The notes beneath the pieces were generated by a model, which saw nothing but the letters and a program-made list of their open reading frames with translations, searched no databases and had not been told where the DNA came from. From assembly GCF_020509005.1 (NCBI RefSeq), contig NC_063013.1:6820001-6884000 (forward strand): a stretch of 64,000 nt of DNA, written 5' to 3'. Position 1 is the first letter of the stretch. Every line of letters begins with the position of its first letter. Position numbers and translations under genes: made by a program. Positions 9,140 to 19,741 of the stretch are shown here, one piece after another. Source of the DNA: Fulvia fulva. Lineage: Eukaryota; Ascomycota; Dothideomycetes; Mycosphaerellales; Mycosphaerellaceae.

Positions 9140-9713
9140 TTCAGAAAATAAGATATAACTTCGTAGTATAGCTAGATACGAGAATACAAATTTCTAGAAA
9201 TATAGAACTAATGTTAAGATGTAGCATCTCAAAGGGGGTCAACAATTAGGAAGTAATCTAGTAGCCTAAGGTATCTACAATAACTCAGCTTATAGGGAGA
9301 TAACTTCTCTCCCCTTTAGCTTAGATAGATATCTAATACAATCAACACATTAGTTCCTAATATATTACTATATACCCGTGCTATTAGTTAGTTAAAGATT
9401 AATCTCTTACTCTACTCCGCTACTATTAATCCGTACCTATTTAATAGATTATAAGCCCGGGTTTATATAGGAATAAGAGTAACCTATATTAGTATAGGTT
9501 ACTTATATCCCTTACTATAGTAGTAGAAAACATCTAGGAATTAGAAGTCTATCCCGTCTATCCTATTAAGGAGCTTAGTTCAATACTAAGTAATAGGTAA
9601 CCTAGATAAGGACTCTATATCGCGATCCGATAGTATATATAGGCAATATCCTATTATTAAAACTTAAGGCTACGTACGCTAAGAGTTAGGTAACTAAATA
9701 TACTTAGACATAT
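9140..9713. repeat. Left edge of the block with copia LTR-end/primer-site remnant
   Basis: CCTATTTAATA (9436-9446) followed by GATTATAAGCCCGGG (9447-9461) matches the LTR end plus primer-site junction of the two copia elements downstream (35612-35637 and, inverted, near 52314-52340). The rest is not assignable. A perfect 10-bp hairpin with a 4-nt loop lies at 9479-9502 (arm GTAACCTATA). Confidence 0.6.
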
Positions 9714-9911
9714 TGTTACGAGATAGCACTTTTTACGGACTACCTCGTAATATAGTATCGTCGGCTATACGCCCGCGCGCTAGCGGCCGCTAGTACCCGC
9801 TAGCTCTATTCGCGCGACTTTATCTCCTCGCGCTTCTCGCGCTCTCTTAGATAGCTCGCGTAACTATATATATCTTTACCCGACCCTATTATAGTACTCT
9901 CGCCCGTAATA
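9714..9911 (+). repeat. Gypsy-type LTR (element 0)
   Basis: It begins TGTTACG and ends CCCGTAATA (CA changed to TA), the same terminal pattern as the LTRs at 11931 and 19256, and shares a CTCGCGC-rich interior with them. Position and continuing gag-like sequence downstream suggest a 5' LTR. No partner LTR was found. Confidence 0.55.
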
Positions 9912-10252
9912 GTCAGTTACGCCTACCTACGAGTAGAGAGCTAATATCTACGTATAATACCGAGACCGCCCGAGATAGTACGATAGTACTAGACCGTACG
10001 ATTAATTCGCGATAATAGAGAACGCCGACGAGGCCTCTCGACGCCCTCCCCTACGACCTTTAAGTATACGACCTAGCGCTACTATTTAGCGATAGTAATA
10101 CCTATATCGTACGCCCTCTATCTTAGCCGAGTTACTAACCGGAGACTCTTAGAACCTAGAACTTTAGAACTAGCTCAACTCGATCCTTAGCGATAGTATA
10201 TATCCGGACCGTATAAGTAGGATATAATATAAGTAAGGAAATAGAATAGATA

Positions 10253-10322
10253 ACGTACTTTACTACCGAGCGGGCTATACTACTAAGCGGGCTACTTTTG
10301 CTAAGAACTATACTACTTCTAC
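10253..10322 (+). repeat. Left terminal inverted repeat of Fot1-like element
   Basis: Inverted copy of 11316-11385. It contains TACTACCGAGCGGGC (10261-10275) and a second, 3-nt shorter version starting at 10278. Confidence 0.85.
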
Positions 10323-10517
10323 TTTAATTGCGACGGTATCTTAATACGACGATATCCTATAGAATCGTTACTATAAGGACAATTCCTCTTTAGATTCTTT
10401 GCTATCTAGCGAGTCTACTTAATAGGTACGTACGTTATGCCCCGACTCGCTATATCGCTTATAGCGTCGTAGCCTTAGTACTAGCCGAACACTATCTAGC
10501 GACTCTCTACTCACTTC

Positions 10518-11290
10518 CTACCTCCTAGTATCCTCTAGAGGTATTAATTACGACGCCTTATTAAAGGTTAGAGACCCTCTAGACTGAATGTACTTACGCT
10601 TTCGTACTTTCCGCTATATAAGGGCCTCGTTAGACTTACGTAGCTTACTAATCTCGCTTTGTATAAGAGCTATCTAATACGCTATCTCTCTACTCCCTCT
10701 CTATTGCCCTATTAAACGACCTTCCTCTTTCTACTACGCCTTTCTAAACCCGTAACGACGCTCTAAGACGTAATGACACCTATTATAAACCCTATCTCGT
10801 CGAAGTTGTAGGTGTCCTAGTTAAGGATACTATACTTCTCCTTTATATTACGTATAAGCAAGAACTACTTCTTAATAACGTCTAGATCTTCTATTAGGGC
10901 TCGCTAACGATCGTATCTACGTGTTATACAAACCTTTAGCTTACGATACCGCCTAATAAACCTGTCTGTCTAATTGAGACTAGCGGGCTTAAGACCCTTC
11001 TCTTATAGTAATAAATCGGCTATTACTCGTATACTAGCCTTCTATAGCGGGAAACCTCTAAGATCTAGCTCGAGTATGTACTCAAGTATCACCCTCTCTT
11101 CTAGCTCTATAAGCTTCTTTAAACTAGGCTCGTAGTCACCCTAAGGAGGTCATCTATTCAATTGATACCCTAGTATAGTTCGAGACGCGTCGTATACCTT
11201 TATAGCAAGTAGATTCGTAATTATCGCGTCGTGTTTCGTAGCCTAGACAGCTAAGGACAGTTTAGCCTCGTTTAAAGACAATATACGCTA
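10518..11290 (-). pseudogene. Fot1/pogo transposase, internally deleted and RIP-mutated
   Basis: Minus-strand reading gives LIELEERVILEYILEL and FIRRY.KLKVCITRRYDR, typical of the CENP-B/Tc5-type DNA-binding half. Then YNFDEIGFIIGVITS (around the first catalytic Asp of the DDE core) and VVTGLERRRRKRKVV appear. After the point where family members continue through the rest of the catalytic core, the sequence jumps to the C-terminal helical tail (LIQSEISKLRKSNEAL, VRKRKYIQSRGSLTF). It ends at a TAG at 10518-10520. Most of the DDE core is therefore missing. In-frame stops are TAG, as expected from RIP. The N-terminal limit is approximate. Not functional; such copies can move only in trans. Confidence 0.8.
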
Positions 11291-11315
11291 TAATAGTAGT
11301 TATATAGCTATATCT

Positions 11316-11385
11316 ATAGAAGTAGTACAGTTCTTAGTAAAAGTGGCCCGCTCGGTAGTATAGCCCGCTCGGTAGTAAAGTACGT
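11316..11385 (-). repeat. Right terminal inverted repeat of Fot1-like element
   Basis: Inverted copy of 10253-10322. It holds two 15-bp copies of GCCCGCTCGGTAGTA (11346-11360 and 11363-11377) separated by 2 bp. Confidence 0.85.
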
Positions 11386-11930
11386 TAGGTCCACTCTCTC
11401 TTATCTTTATATACCCGATTTACAAATTCCTATAACTAATAATACGCCTTAGTCTCTAATACGACACGAGGGTAGTAGGGTAGAGGGTAAGAAGCTAGCG
11501 CGACTAGATGTCGAAGACACTCGTCTCTCGTCTTACGAGGACGATAGTAAAGGTATCGACTTTATATAGTTTATTAATAGTGTAGCGCCTCCTCGTATAG
11601 ACTAGATCGACTTCGACGATATAGACTTCGAGTACGATCTAATAAACTATAAGATCGCCGATACCGAAGTATTTAAGAGGGTAGTTACCTTACGGCCTAA
11701 TACTATATATCTTAAAGTTAAGAGTACTATAGATAGGTACGTCTACTAGAAGGTTATACTCGACTACTCCCGAGCCTAGGTACGACGCTATTACGAGGAA
11801 CGCGATTAAGTCGATACTAAACTTACGAAGCTCTAAGAAGAATATAATGTCGTCTTCGAAGACCGATAGGATATAGTAACCGAGCGAGATAAGATATAAG
11901 CCGATACTATAATATATTAGATATCCTAGG

Positions 11931-12101
11931 TATTACGGTTTACTACTACCGTAACGTCGCGCCGCGGCTCTCCCCCGCGTACTAGCGCCTTAGCGCTTCC
12001 CTATATATCTCGCGCGCTTCGCGCTTCTCTTTTATAGCCTTACCGAATAACGCTTGTTTTACGGTAACCCTATACTATCTTATAGATCACTACCCGTAAT
12101 A
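11931..12101 (+). repeat. 5' LTR of gypsy-1
   Basis: 171 bp, starts TATTACGGTTTACTACTACC and ends CCCGTAATA; partner at 19256-19405. The original TG/CA ends have become TA by RIP. Confidence 0.88.
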
Positions 12102-12599
12102 GTTTGTTCGGTCTTATAAGCGGCCTATCTAGTCAGGCTAGTAGTCATAATCAAATTGTACTAATAATAACTATAGTCGCGTAAACAAGCGTATTAGTTA
12201 AGTCAATAGATCACCTCTCTCCTTCGCGTAAAACGCGCGCCTCCCTACTCTTATAGGGCCCTTATATACCTACTAAGAGAGCAGTCTTATCTACTACGTA
12301 ATAGTATAACATAGCTATACCCGGTAGCACTACTAACGGGGTGCTCTTACCTAAGTAACCTCTTTATCTAGATCTTAGTAAGTATAAGCGTTAGTCGCTC
12401 GTACGCGCTAAGCTTTTCCTAACCGTATCTACTAAAACGTAGACACTCGATAACCTAGGTATCGATACCGCCCTAGGTACCTTCCCTTCCGACGACGACT
12501 CGAACGTATTCGCCGCCGAATAATAAGAGATCGAGAAGGATCTACTACCTAAAGAACAGTAGTTTGCCTTAACCTCCGACCCTATTAACTTCGTATAAA

Positions 12600-15500
12600 T
12601 CCTCGACGAAGAATAGATCTTAGAAGAAGGAGGAATGAAGGTGTATAAGATCATAGAGCTAAGAGATAATATATCTATATAAGATAGTAAAACTATTAAT
12701 ATACGCTAATCTAAAGAGTAGGCAATCGCCTTAGAATATACTACTATTAAGAGCCTAGCCGAGTTCGCGACTCGTACTATAGTATACCTAGAGATTATGT
12801 TTCACCTCGTCCGCTAGATATAGTTAGACTTTATTATACTTTTCGACTAGGTCGAGTCCCTAAAGAAGGCTAATAAGGTTATATAGCGTAAGTACGCCGA
12901 TATAAAGAAGGAACGTAACATTATATCCGAGAGTCTTAGTTAACTCGAAAAGGATAAGGATGTTAAGGGCCTCTTTATATTCTACTTTAACAAATACTAG
13001 AAGTATAAGAGTTAGATACAAGACCTTAAGGAAGCTAATTAGCGCCTCCGATAGGATAATAATATACTCTTCGGATAGGTCGAGGAGTCGTAGGTAGGTA
13101 TGTTACCTAAGGACATTAAAGCCCTGTCTAAGCGTGATTAGGCTCTAAATAGGGAGGTAGTAGAGCTGAAGGCTTAGCTAGTAGCTAAGGACACGAATAG
13201 TACTAGCGATACTAGCGGTACTAACGGTAATAATAATAATAACCGTAGTCGTTAGGTCCGCGTCTACTCCCCTCCTCGTAACGGTATTTCACGATTACCT
13301 ATGCCTCCTACTTAGTAGGACCGTATAGGTAGAGGTACCCGACGAGGAGGTAGTAGAGGTAGTAGCGATAACGACGGAGATAACTCTAATAACAATAAGG
13401 GTAGAGACAATAGTCGACTACGCCGTTACCTACGCCGTAACTCCTTAAGACGAGAACGCTAGGGCATACCTAGTAGTGCTTCTAGGGTAACTAGTAATAC
13501 CGCCGTTAGCTAGTTCACTACTATCGAACCCTCCGTTAATATTATATATACTAATAAGTTAGTTAAGGACCTAGAAAGTAAGTTCGATAATAAGAATATA
13601 AACTTTAACCGTTAGCTCGATTAGCTAGAGATTAAGCTGTCCGTAATATAGTTCTAGACTATTAAGGACAGACTACGCTACATCCTTAACTACCTCGACG
13701 GGTACCCGTACTAGCTATATAATCCGCGAGTACCCTCTAAGCGTACTAAGCGCAATTACGTTAACCTCTTTAAGTCTATTGATAGGATAATCTAATTCCT
13801 TATCGATCGGTATAGTAAGAAGAACGTCGTAGGCAAGGCCTTCTAGAAGCTCTAGGTCTTATAGTAGAGTAAGAACGAGTCATTTTCTATCTTTATCGCT
13901 AAGTACGACAAATAGCGTAACTTATACGACCTGTTAGCTAAGACTAATTACCGCCTACTCGAGGGTAAGCTTAACTATAAGTATATAGAGGTACTACCTA
14001 TAGAGACTAAGGACCGCGAAGACTTAGTCGACCTATACTATAAGCTCGAAGCTAAGTTCGAGCGCCTAAAGTCAAAGACCCTAGCTACACTACGACTACC
14101 TCGTAGTACTAGCGGTAGTAACGGCACTATACCTACCGCGCCCGGCGTAGCCTAAGGTTTAGGCCTTAAGCTATACGCTTAGATACCGCGCGAATTTAAG
14201 GAACTTAAGAAGCTCGAGCCTAAGGAGAAGGCTAGTATTATCGTAGTAGGCGGTTATGTCTACTACCGCCGTATAGACTATAACTTATACTCGCTAGACT
14301 ACCCTATTAAGTAGTATAAGCGCCCTCCGCTCGCGCGAATACTAGCTCTATAACATAGACACCGGCTAACCCTTAGTAATAGGGAAATAGCTAGACTAAC
14401 GCTTAAGTACGATAACCGTTAGTCCTACTTACGAACATAATACTAAGAAGGAAACATAGCGAGATACGGTAATATAAGGACTAGAGTACGCTTTACGTAT
14501 ATCAGTAAGCTCTCTAATACCGCCTATTATACGAGGGGCACTAAGGCCTAGACTATTCCCTTACCTTATAATGCCTAGTAGTATAGATAGTAATTAAGCT
14601 CTCGCCTTCCTTAATTATAGTGCTACCTCTTAGTATATAAATTCTATATACGCTCGTCTATATAATCTTCCTCGACTCTAGGAAGAACCTCTTTGATTAG
14701 GACTAGCTAATAGCGGCTCCGCTAACGAGCTTATTACCGAGTCTACGTACTTTCCTTTTAATGTCGGCGGCTACGTCGAAATCCTTAGCTACTATCTATT
14801 AGAATTACTAGAGTATAACATCGTGCTCGGCTCTAGTTAGTTCGTAGACTACGAACTAGAGATATAATAGGAAAAGGGCATTATAATAATATATCATTTA
14901 AATTGCCGTACCTATAAGGCAAACTAGAGGTCTAATAAGTACCTAATAGTATAGTCTATTAACTATCTAGCTACGCTAGTACTATTAGGCAATTATCGAC
15001 CGCCGATAGTAGAAGATGACCCCGACGAAGTCACCGCTCCTACGCTATCGTTACCTAAGTACATACCCTAACTATAGTTCTATACGACGTTCGAGGACGA
15101 AGAGGATGACTTCCGTATATATACTCGATAACCGTTACCGGTAGACGGCGTTAAGACGTTAAAGCGACCGTGCTAATATATAAAACAAAAGTAACGAGTT
15201 GTCGAACTAGAACTAGAGATCGATATCGTAAACATCTCCGCGGCCTACGTAGCAAAACTAGCTCGTAAGAAAGGAGCGGAAGTCTATATAATGTGGATTA
15301 TACTACCTAGTTAGAAGCACTACGCTAACCTATTACGAGCCTACGTAATAGTAGCGACTAGGCAAGACTTCGATCCTACTAGGCTCTACGCTATAAACCT
15401 TCGGAAGGTATAGTTAGCAAACCCCTTGATAGTATATATAATAATAGTGAACAGCGACTTCGATAGATTTATAAAAGGCAAAGATAAGGACTAAGATACT

Positions 15501-18500
15501 AAGGTCTACTTGCCCTAGGAACTATACGATTTTAAGGACTGTTTTAACCGTTAGGATATATCGAAGATCCTACCTTACCGCCCTAGTAAAGACTATAAAA
15601 TACACCTTAAAGACGAAACTAAGTCACCCCCTTTTAAGCGGCTATACGTAATGTCGTCTCGCAAGAATAAGGTAATTAAGAAGTAGGTCGATGATTAGCT
15701 AGAATCTAGAGCGATATAACAAAGTACGAGCCTGGCTTCTATACTAGTACTAATTATACGCAAACTAGGCGGCGGTCTACGGGTCTGTATCGACTATAGA
15801 GCTCTTAATGCCCTTATAGTCAAAAGTAGATACCTAATACCGCTATTCTAAGAAACGCTAAACCGCCTAAATAGGAAGAAGTACTTTACTAAACTTAATG
15901 TCATCTCTACCTTTAACCGTATTCGTATTACGGAGGGCTACGAATAGAAAACTACGTTTAGTACTCGCTATAGTCAATTCGAGTATATAGTAATGCCTTT
16001 CGGCCTATATAATGCTCTAGGAACATTCTAGTTATATATTAACGATACGCTTAGGGAGTATCTCGATAACTTCTATTTAGTATACCTAGATAATATCCTG
16101 ATCTTTAGCGACACATTCGAGGAACATATATAATACGTACGTAAAGTACTATAACGTATACGTAAAGCCGGCCTATAATTAGACATCGATAAATACGAGT
16201 TCTACTAAATAGAGACGAAGTACCTTAGTGTTATTATAGGAGTCGACGGTATCCGTATAGACCCGGAAAAGGTCGACGTAGTCAAGAACTAGCTTACTCT
16301 AATATACCTAAAGGATGTATAAGTATTCCTTAGGTTCGGAAACTTCTATCGAAGGTTTATATAGAACTTCTCTAAAATCTATATGCCCCTTACGAATTTG
16401 ATAAAGACTAGTAAGAATAGTAAGCCGATACTATTCGTTTAGATAATAGAATACGAAGTCGCCTTCTAAGGATTAAAAGATGCATTCTTAACGGACACGG
16501 TACTCGTACACTTTGTACTAGGGTTAGAAACTATAGTCGAAACAGATGCCTTAGATTTCGTTACTACGGTAGTAATTTTATAGAAATACGGAGACGTCTA
16601 GAGACCGGTAGTATATATGTCTAAGAAGATGTTACTATAGGAGTATAACTACGAGATTTACGACAAGGAACTATTAGCTATCGTCCTCACCTTCGAAGAA
16701 TAGAGACCTAAGCTTACCGTTAACTTAGACGATAATATAGACACCGATTTCGAGAATACGAAGGATATAGACAATAATCCCGTTATTATCTACTCCGATC
16801 ACAAGAACCTAGAATACTTTATAGGTACGAAACAACTTAATAGACGGTAGGCACGCTAAGTATAGTTCCTAGCACAGTTCGTTTTCAAAATTACCTATCG
16901 TCTAGGTATATAGGGCACAAAGCCTAATAGCCTTACTAGACGATCGTAAGATCTGCCGTCGGATCTAAGCGATTCACGTCTATAGCATTAGAGCTAGGTC
17001 ATCCTACCGCCCGCTCGCCTCGATACTAAGCTCAATTTAAGCGAGCTACGGGGGGGGGAGGTAGCGTAGTAGGTAGTATAGCAGGATTTACTTATATAAG
17101 TTAAGGCTCTATATAACGAAGAGACCGTTTAGGCTACTATATAATAGCTATCCTAGAACTAGTAAGTACCCCTATTACGTAAACATAAGATCAACGATCG
17201 CACGTCTAAAGTAGAAGATAGCATAATCTATATAAAGAACGCCTACGGAGGATATAGCTTATTTGTCCTAGAAGTTACTAGCGTAGTAGAACTTCGTACT
17301 CTAATTACAAAACGTTTCTACGATATACCCGCGGCTAGGTATCCCGGCCGTAAAAAGACATTCGAGTTAATTAGTAGATACTACCGCTAACTACGTATAG
17401 TATAAACGATTAAGAGATTCGTCCGTAATTATATTATATATAGAATAACGGTTCCGTTAAATTAGTAGTATTAGGGCCTCCTTATACTATTACCGGCACC
17501 CTTCGGAGTATAGGAGGATATCGCTATTGACTTCGTTATAGATTTACCCGTAAGTAAGAGCTTAACCAATAGACAAACGTATAAGAACGTCCTTATAGTT
17601 ACGGACAGGCTTACTAAGGAGAGACACCTAATCCTAGTACTATAGATAGACGTCCTATATATCGTATACATCTTTATCCGCTATATCTTCGTACGTTATA
17701 GCATTCCTAAGAGCATCGTCTCGGATCGGGGCTCCTAGTAGATATCTACGTTCTAGAGACGAGTTTGCTCCCTACTCGGTATTTAATAACGACTGTCGAC
17801 GGCCTTTTACCTAGAATCCGATAGATAGTCTAAAAACACGAATAAGGTTATAGAACGTTATCTTAGGGCCTATATCAACTACGCCTAAGAGAATTAGGTT
17901 GATTAGTTACTACTTGCCGAGTTTACTACTAATACTTATGTATTAGCTACTACTAGAGTATTACCCTTCTACGCTAATACCGGTCGTAACCTAGAATTCA
18001 CGGATACTAGTCTAACTACCCCTATAAAGCTTATGCCCTATAAGTAACGACTCGATACAGAATCTACGAATACGTTTACTAAGCGTATAAACTAGATATA
18101 CGTATATCTAAGGCAAGAAATTATATTAGCCTAAGTATTATAAGTAGATTTTGTAAACGTATATCGCTAGCTACCTCCGAATTATAACATCGGCGACGAA
18201 GTTTATATCAACACTACTAACTAGTCAACAACACGCCTGTCTAAGAAGCTCGACATTAAGAACGTAGGGCCGTACGAGATTACCGTAGTACTCCCGTATT
18301 AAAATGCTTACCGCGTTATAATACCCGATTAGTTAGGTAATCTCTATAACACTTTCTACGCCTCGCTCCTATAACTAGCTGCTAATAACCCCGAACCTAG
18401 ATAGATCCTAGCACCGCCGCCTCTAATCGAGATCACCCGCGACGACGACGGCGAAACATCCGAAGAGTACTTCGTAGAGGACATACTCGATAGGAAATAT

Positions 18501-18700
18501 TTCAAGCTAAAGGGAAGACTACTAAAACACTTACTACCGAAGTAAGACGAGTATAAGTACCTAGTAAAGTAGTAAGGATACCGCGAGCCGAGCTAGGAGA
18601 CACTAGAAGCATTAGTAGGAGTAGCCGCCTCTATTATAGACTTCTACTACAACTTTCCGACGAAGTCTATACCCGCCGACTTTAAGCCGCCGTACGACTA
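12600..18700 (+). pseudogene. Gag-pol of gypsy-1 (gag, PR, RT, RNase H, INT, chromodomain), RIP-destroyed
   Basis: Domains in order on the plus strand. Coiled-coil gag is followed by a zinc-knuckle relic YYRRIDYNLYSLDY (~14260-14305), where expected Cys and His ligands have become Tyr. Protease-end region LEYNIVLGSS lies near 14805-14840. RT has DVISTFNRIRITEGYE then MPFGLYNALGTF (~15895-16030), and its active site YLDD now reads YLDN (16083-16094). RNase H is at about 16430-16900. The integrase core EDIAIDFVIDLPVS is near 17515-17555. A C-terminal chromodomain (EYKYLVK...GYREPS, ~18545-18600) targets integration to modified chromatin in chromoviruses. Dozens of TAG/TAA stops interrupt the frame. 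Order INT after RT, plus the chromodomain, places it in Ty3/gypsy. Confidence 0.85.
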
Positions 18701-19239
18701 GGTACCTAATAAGGACCGAGTTACTAGTATACTACGATCTTATACTAAGTCTAGGCAGTTGCCTACGGAGAACGCGAGTACGTCTATACTAGTAGTTATA
18801 CCGTAAACTAATGCGCCCGTAACGGCGTCTAAGCTATAAGTAAGGACGTTACGCCGCTCGATAAGACTTAATACGAGTACGATAGAGTTCGATACGCCTA
18901 TAGTTAACCTATAAAGCTCTATAGAAACGAACGCTATAGACATAGGCTCGGATACTTAATACGCTAAGGCTGCTATAGAACCGCGTATGCCTACTTCTAT
19001 AAAGATAATAACGGATAGAAGTCTCTATAATAAGCGTTAGAACAAGGATGTCGCTATATACCCTAAGCCTCTATATAGCCGTACTAGCTTAGCCGCCCGA
19101 CGGATATAGTGATCGATAGTAAGGAGGATATTAAAAGTTTAGAGGGTGCTTAAGCTAGACAAGGTAGACTAGAGGATAATATAGTTTTCGTAGATATACT
19201 ACTATAGAGACAGAGCCGTCCGAGGACGAATAGCAATCT

Positions 19240-19252
19240 AAAGGGGGGGGGG
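19240..19252 (+). other. Polypurine tract of gypsy-1
   Basis: AAAGGGGGGGGGG-type tract immediately 5' of the 3' LTR; serves as the plus-strand DNA primer in LTR elements. Confidence 0.7.
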
Positions 19253-19255
19253 TAC

Positions 19256-19405
19256 TATTACGGTTCACTACTACCGTAACGTCGCGCGCCTTAGCGCTTC
19301 CTTATATATCTCGCGCGCTTCGCGCTTCTCTTTCGTAGCCTTACCGAATAACGCTTATTTTACGGTAACCCTATACTATCGTCTTATAGATCAATACCCG
19401 TAATA
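19256..19405 (+). repeat. 3' LTR of gypsy-1
   Basis: 150 bp; same ends and internal blocks as 11931-12101 but lacks about 20 bp of it near the CGCGCC segment. Confidence 0.85.
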
Positions 19406-19540
19406 CGATAGGACCCTATATAGGGCCCCTCCTTCTCTATCTTAGCGCTACAATCGCCTAGTAGCCCGGTTAGGGACCCCGAGGCTAAGGCGCGTCTACT
19501 AGCTAGTAAATTCTTCCCGCCCCTAGTTGAGGCTAATCTA
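19406..19540 (+). mobile_element. LINE fragment (ORF2, between endonuclease and RT)
   Basis: Closely matches the reverse complement of about 30120-30275 in the minus LINE (shared strings include GGCGCGTCTACTAGCTAG and TCTTCCCGCCCCTAGT). It is cut on the left by gypsy-1's 3' LTR and on the right by the next LTR, so it is a relic of an older plus-strand LINE. Confidence 0.75.
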
Positions 19541-19546
19541 AGTAAC

Positions 19547-19741
19547 TAGTACGGACAAGGCGTAAGATAGGGCGTAAACGTATTAATACCCTAAAATCGA
19601 ATAAGTTCTATAAAGAAGAGAAGATAAGAAAGTCGCGAAGCCGCGATAAAGTAAACGTTAAGGTTAGAGTCTAGGGTCCGGGCGCGCTAGCGTACTAGGT
19701 TACGTAATACTAAGTATAGCCTTACGAGGTGAACCGTAACA
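19547..19741 (-). repeat. 3' LTR of minus-strand gypsy-2
   Basis: Ends CCGTAACA (TGTTACGG on the minus strand). It is followed at 19742 by a C-rich tract that is the complement of a polypurine tract, marking the 3' end of a minus-strand gypsy element. The outer boundary is estimated from a TAGTACGG that mirrors the terminal motif. No partner LTR was found. Confidence 0.6.

Larger units (their letters stand above)
10253..11385 (-). mobile_element. Fot1/pogo-like DNA transposon, internally deleted
   Basis: Terminal inverted repeats of about 70 bp (10253-10322 and 11316-11385) both start ACGTACTTTACTACCGAGCG from the outside. They are flanked by TA at 10251-10252 and 11386-11387, the target duplication of the Tc1/mariner superfamily. 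Inside, the minus strand decodes as a Fot1/pogo transposase. At 1133 bp it is shorter than the ~1.9 kb usual for Fot1. It is heavily RIP-mutated. Confidence 0.88.
9912..11930 (+). pseudogene. Gag-like fossil of gypsy element 0, split by a Fot1 insertion
   Basis: Sequence on both sides of the Fot1-like element (9912-10252 and 11386-11930) is RIP-mutated. From about 11500 the plus strand reads as an acidic, coiled-coil-like frame interrupted mainly by TAG, for example FEYDLINYKIADTEVFK and VRRYYEERDQVDTKL, resembling the gag N-terminus of the neighbouring gypsy elements. The frame ends abruptly where the gypsy LTR starts at 11931. The link to the LTR at 9714 is inferred from order only. Confidence 0.5.
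11931..19405 (+). mobile_element. Complete Ty3/gypsy chromovirus-type retrotransposon (gypsy-1)
   Basis: LTRs at 11931-12101 and 19256-19405 share their ends (TATTACGG...CCCGTAATA) and most internal blocks. A purine-rich tract ending in a run of G (19240-19252) lies just before the 3' LTR, as a polypurine tract should. The interior (~7.15 kb) contains gag, protease, RT, RNase H, integrase and a chromodomain in Ty3/gypsy order. Flanking 5-mers (CTAGG left, CGATA right) do not match, so one end has probably been rearranged. The element is saturated with RIP. Confidence 0.9.
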
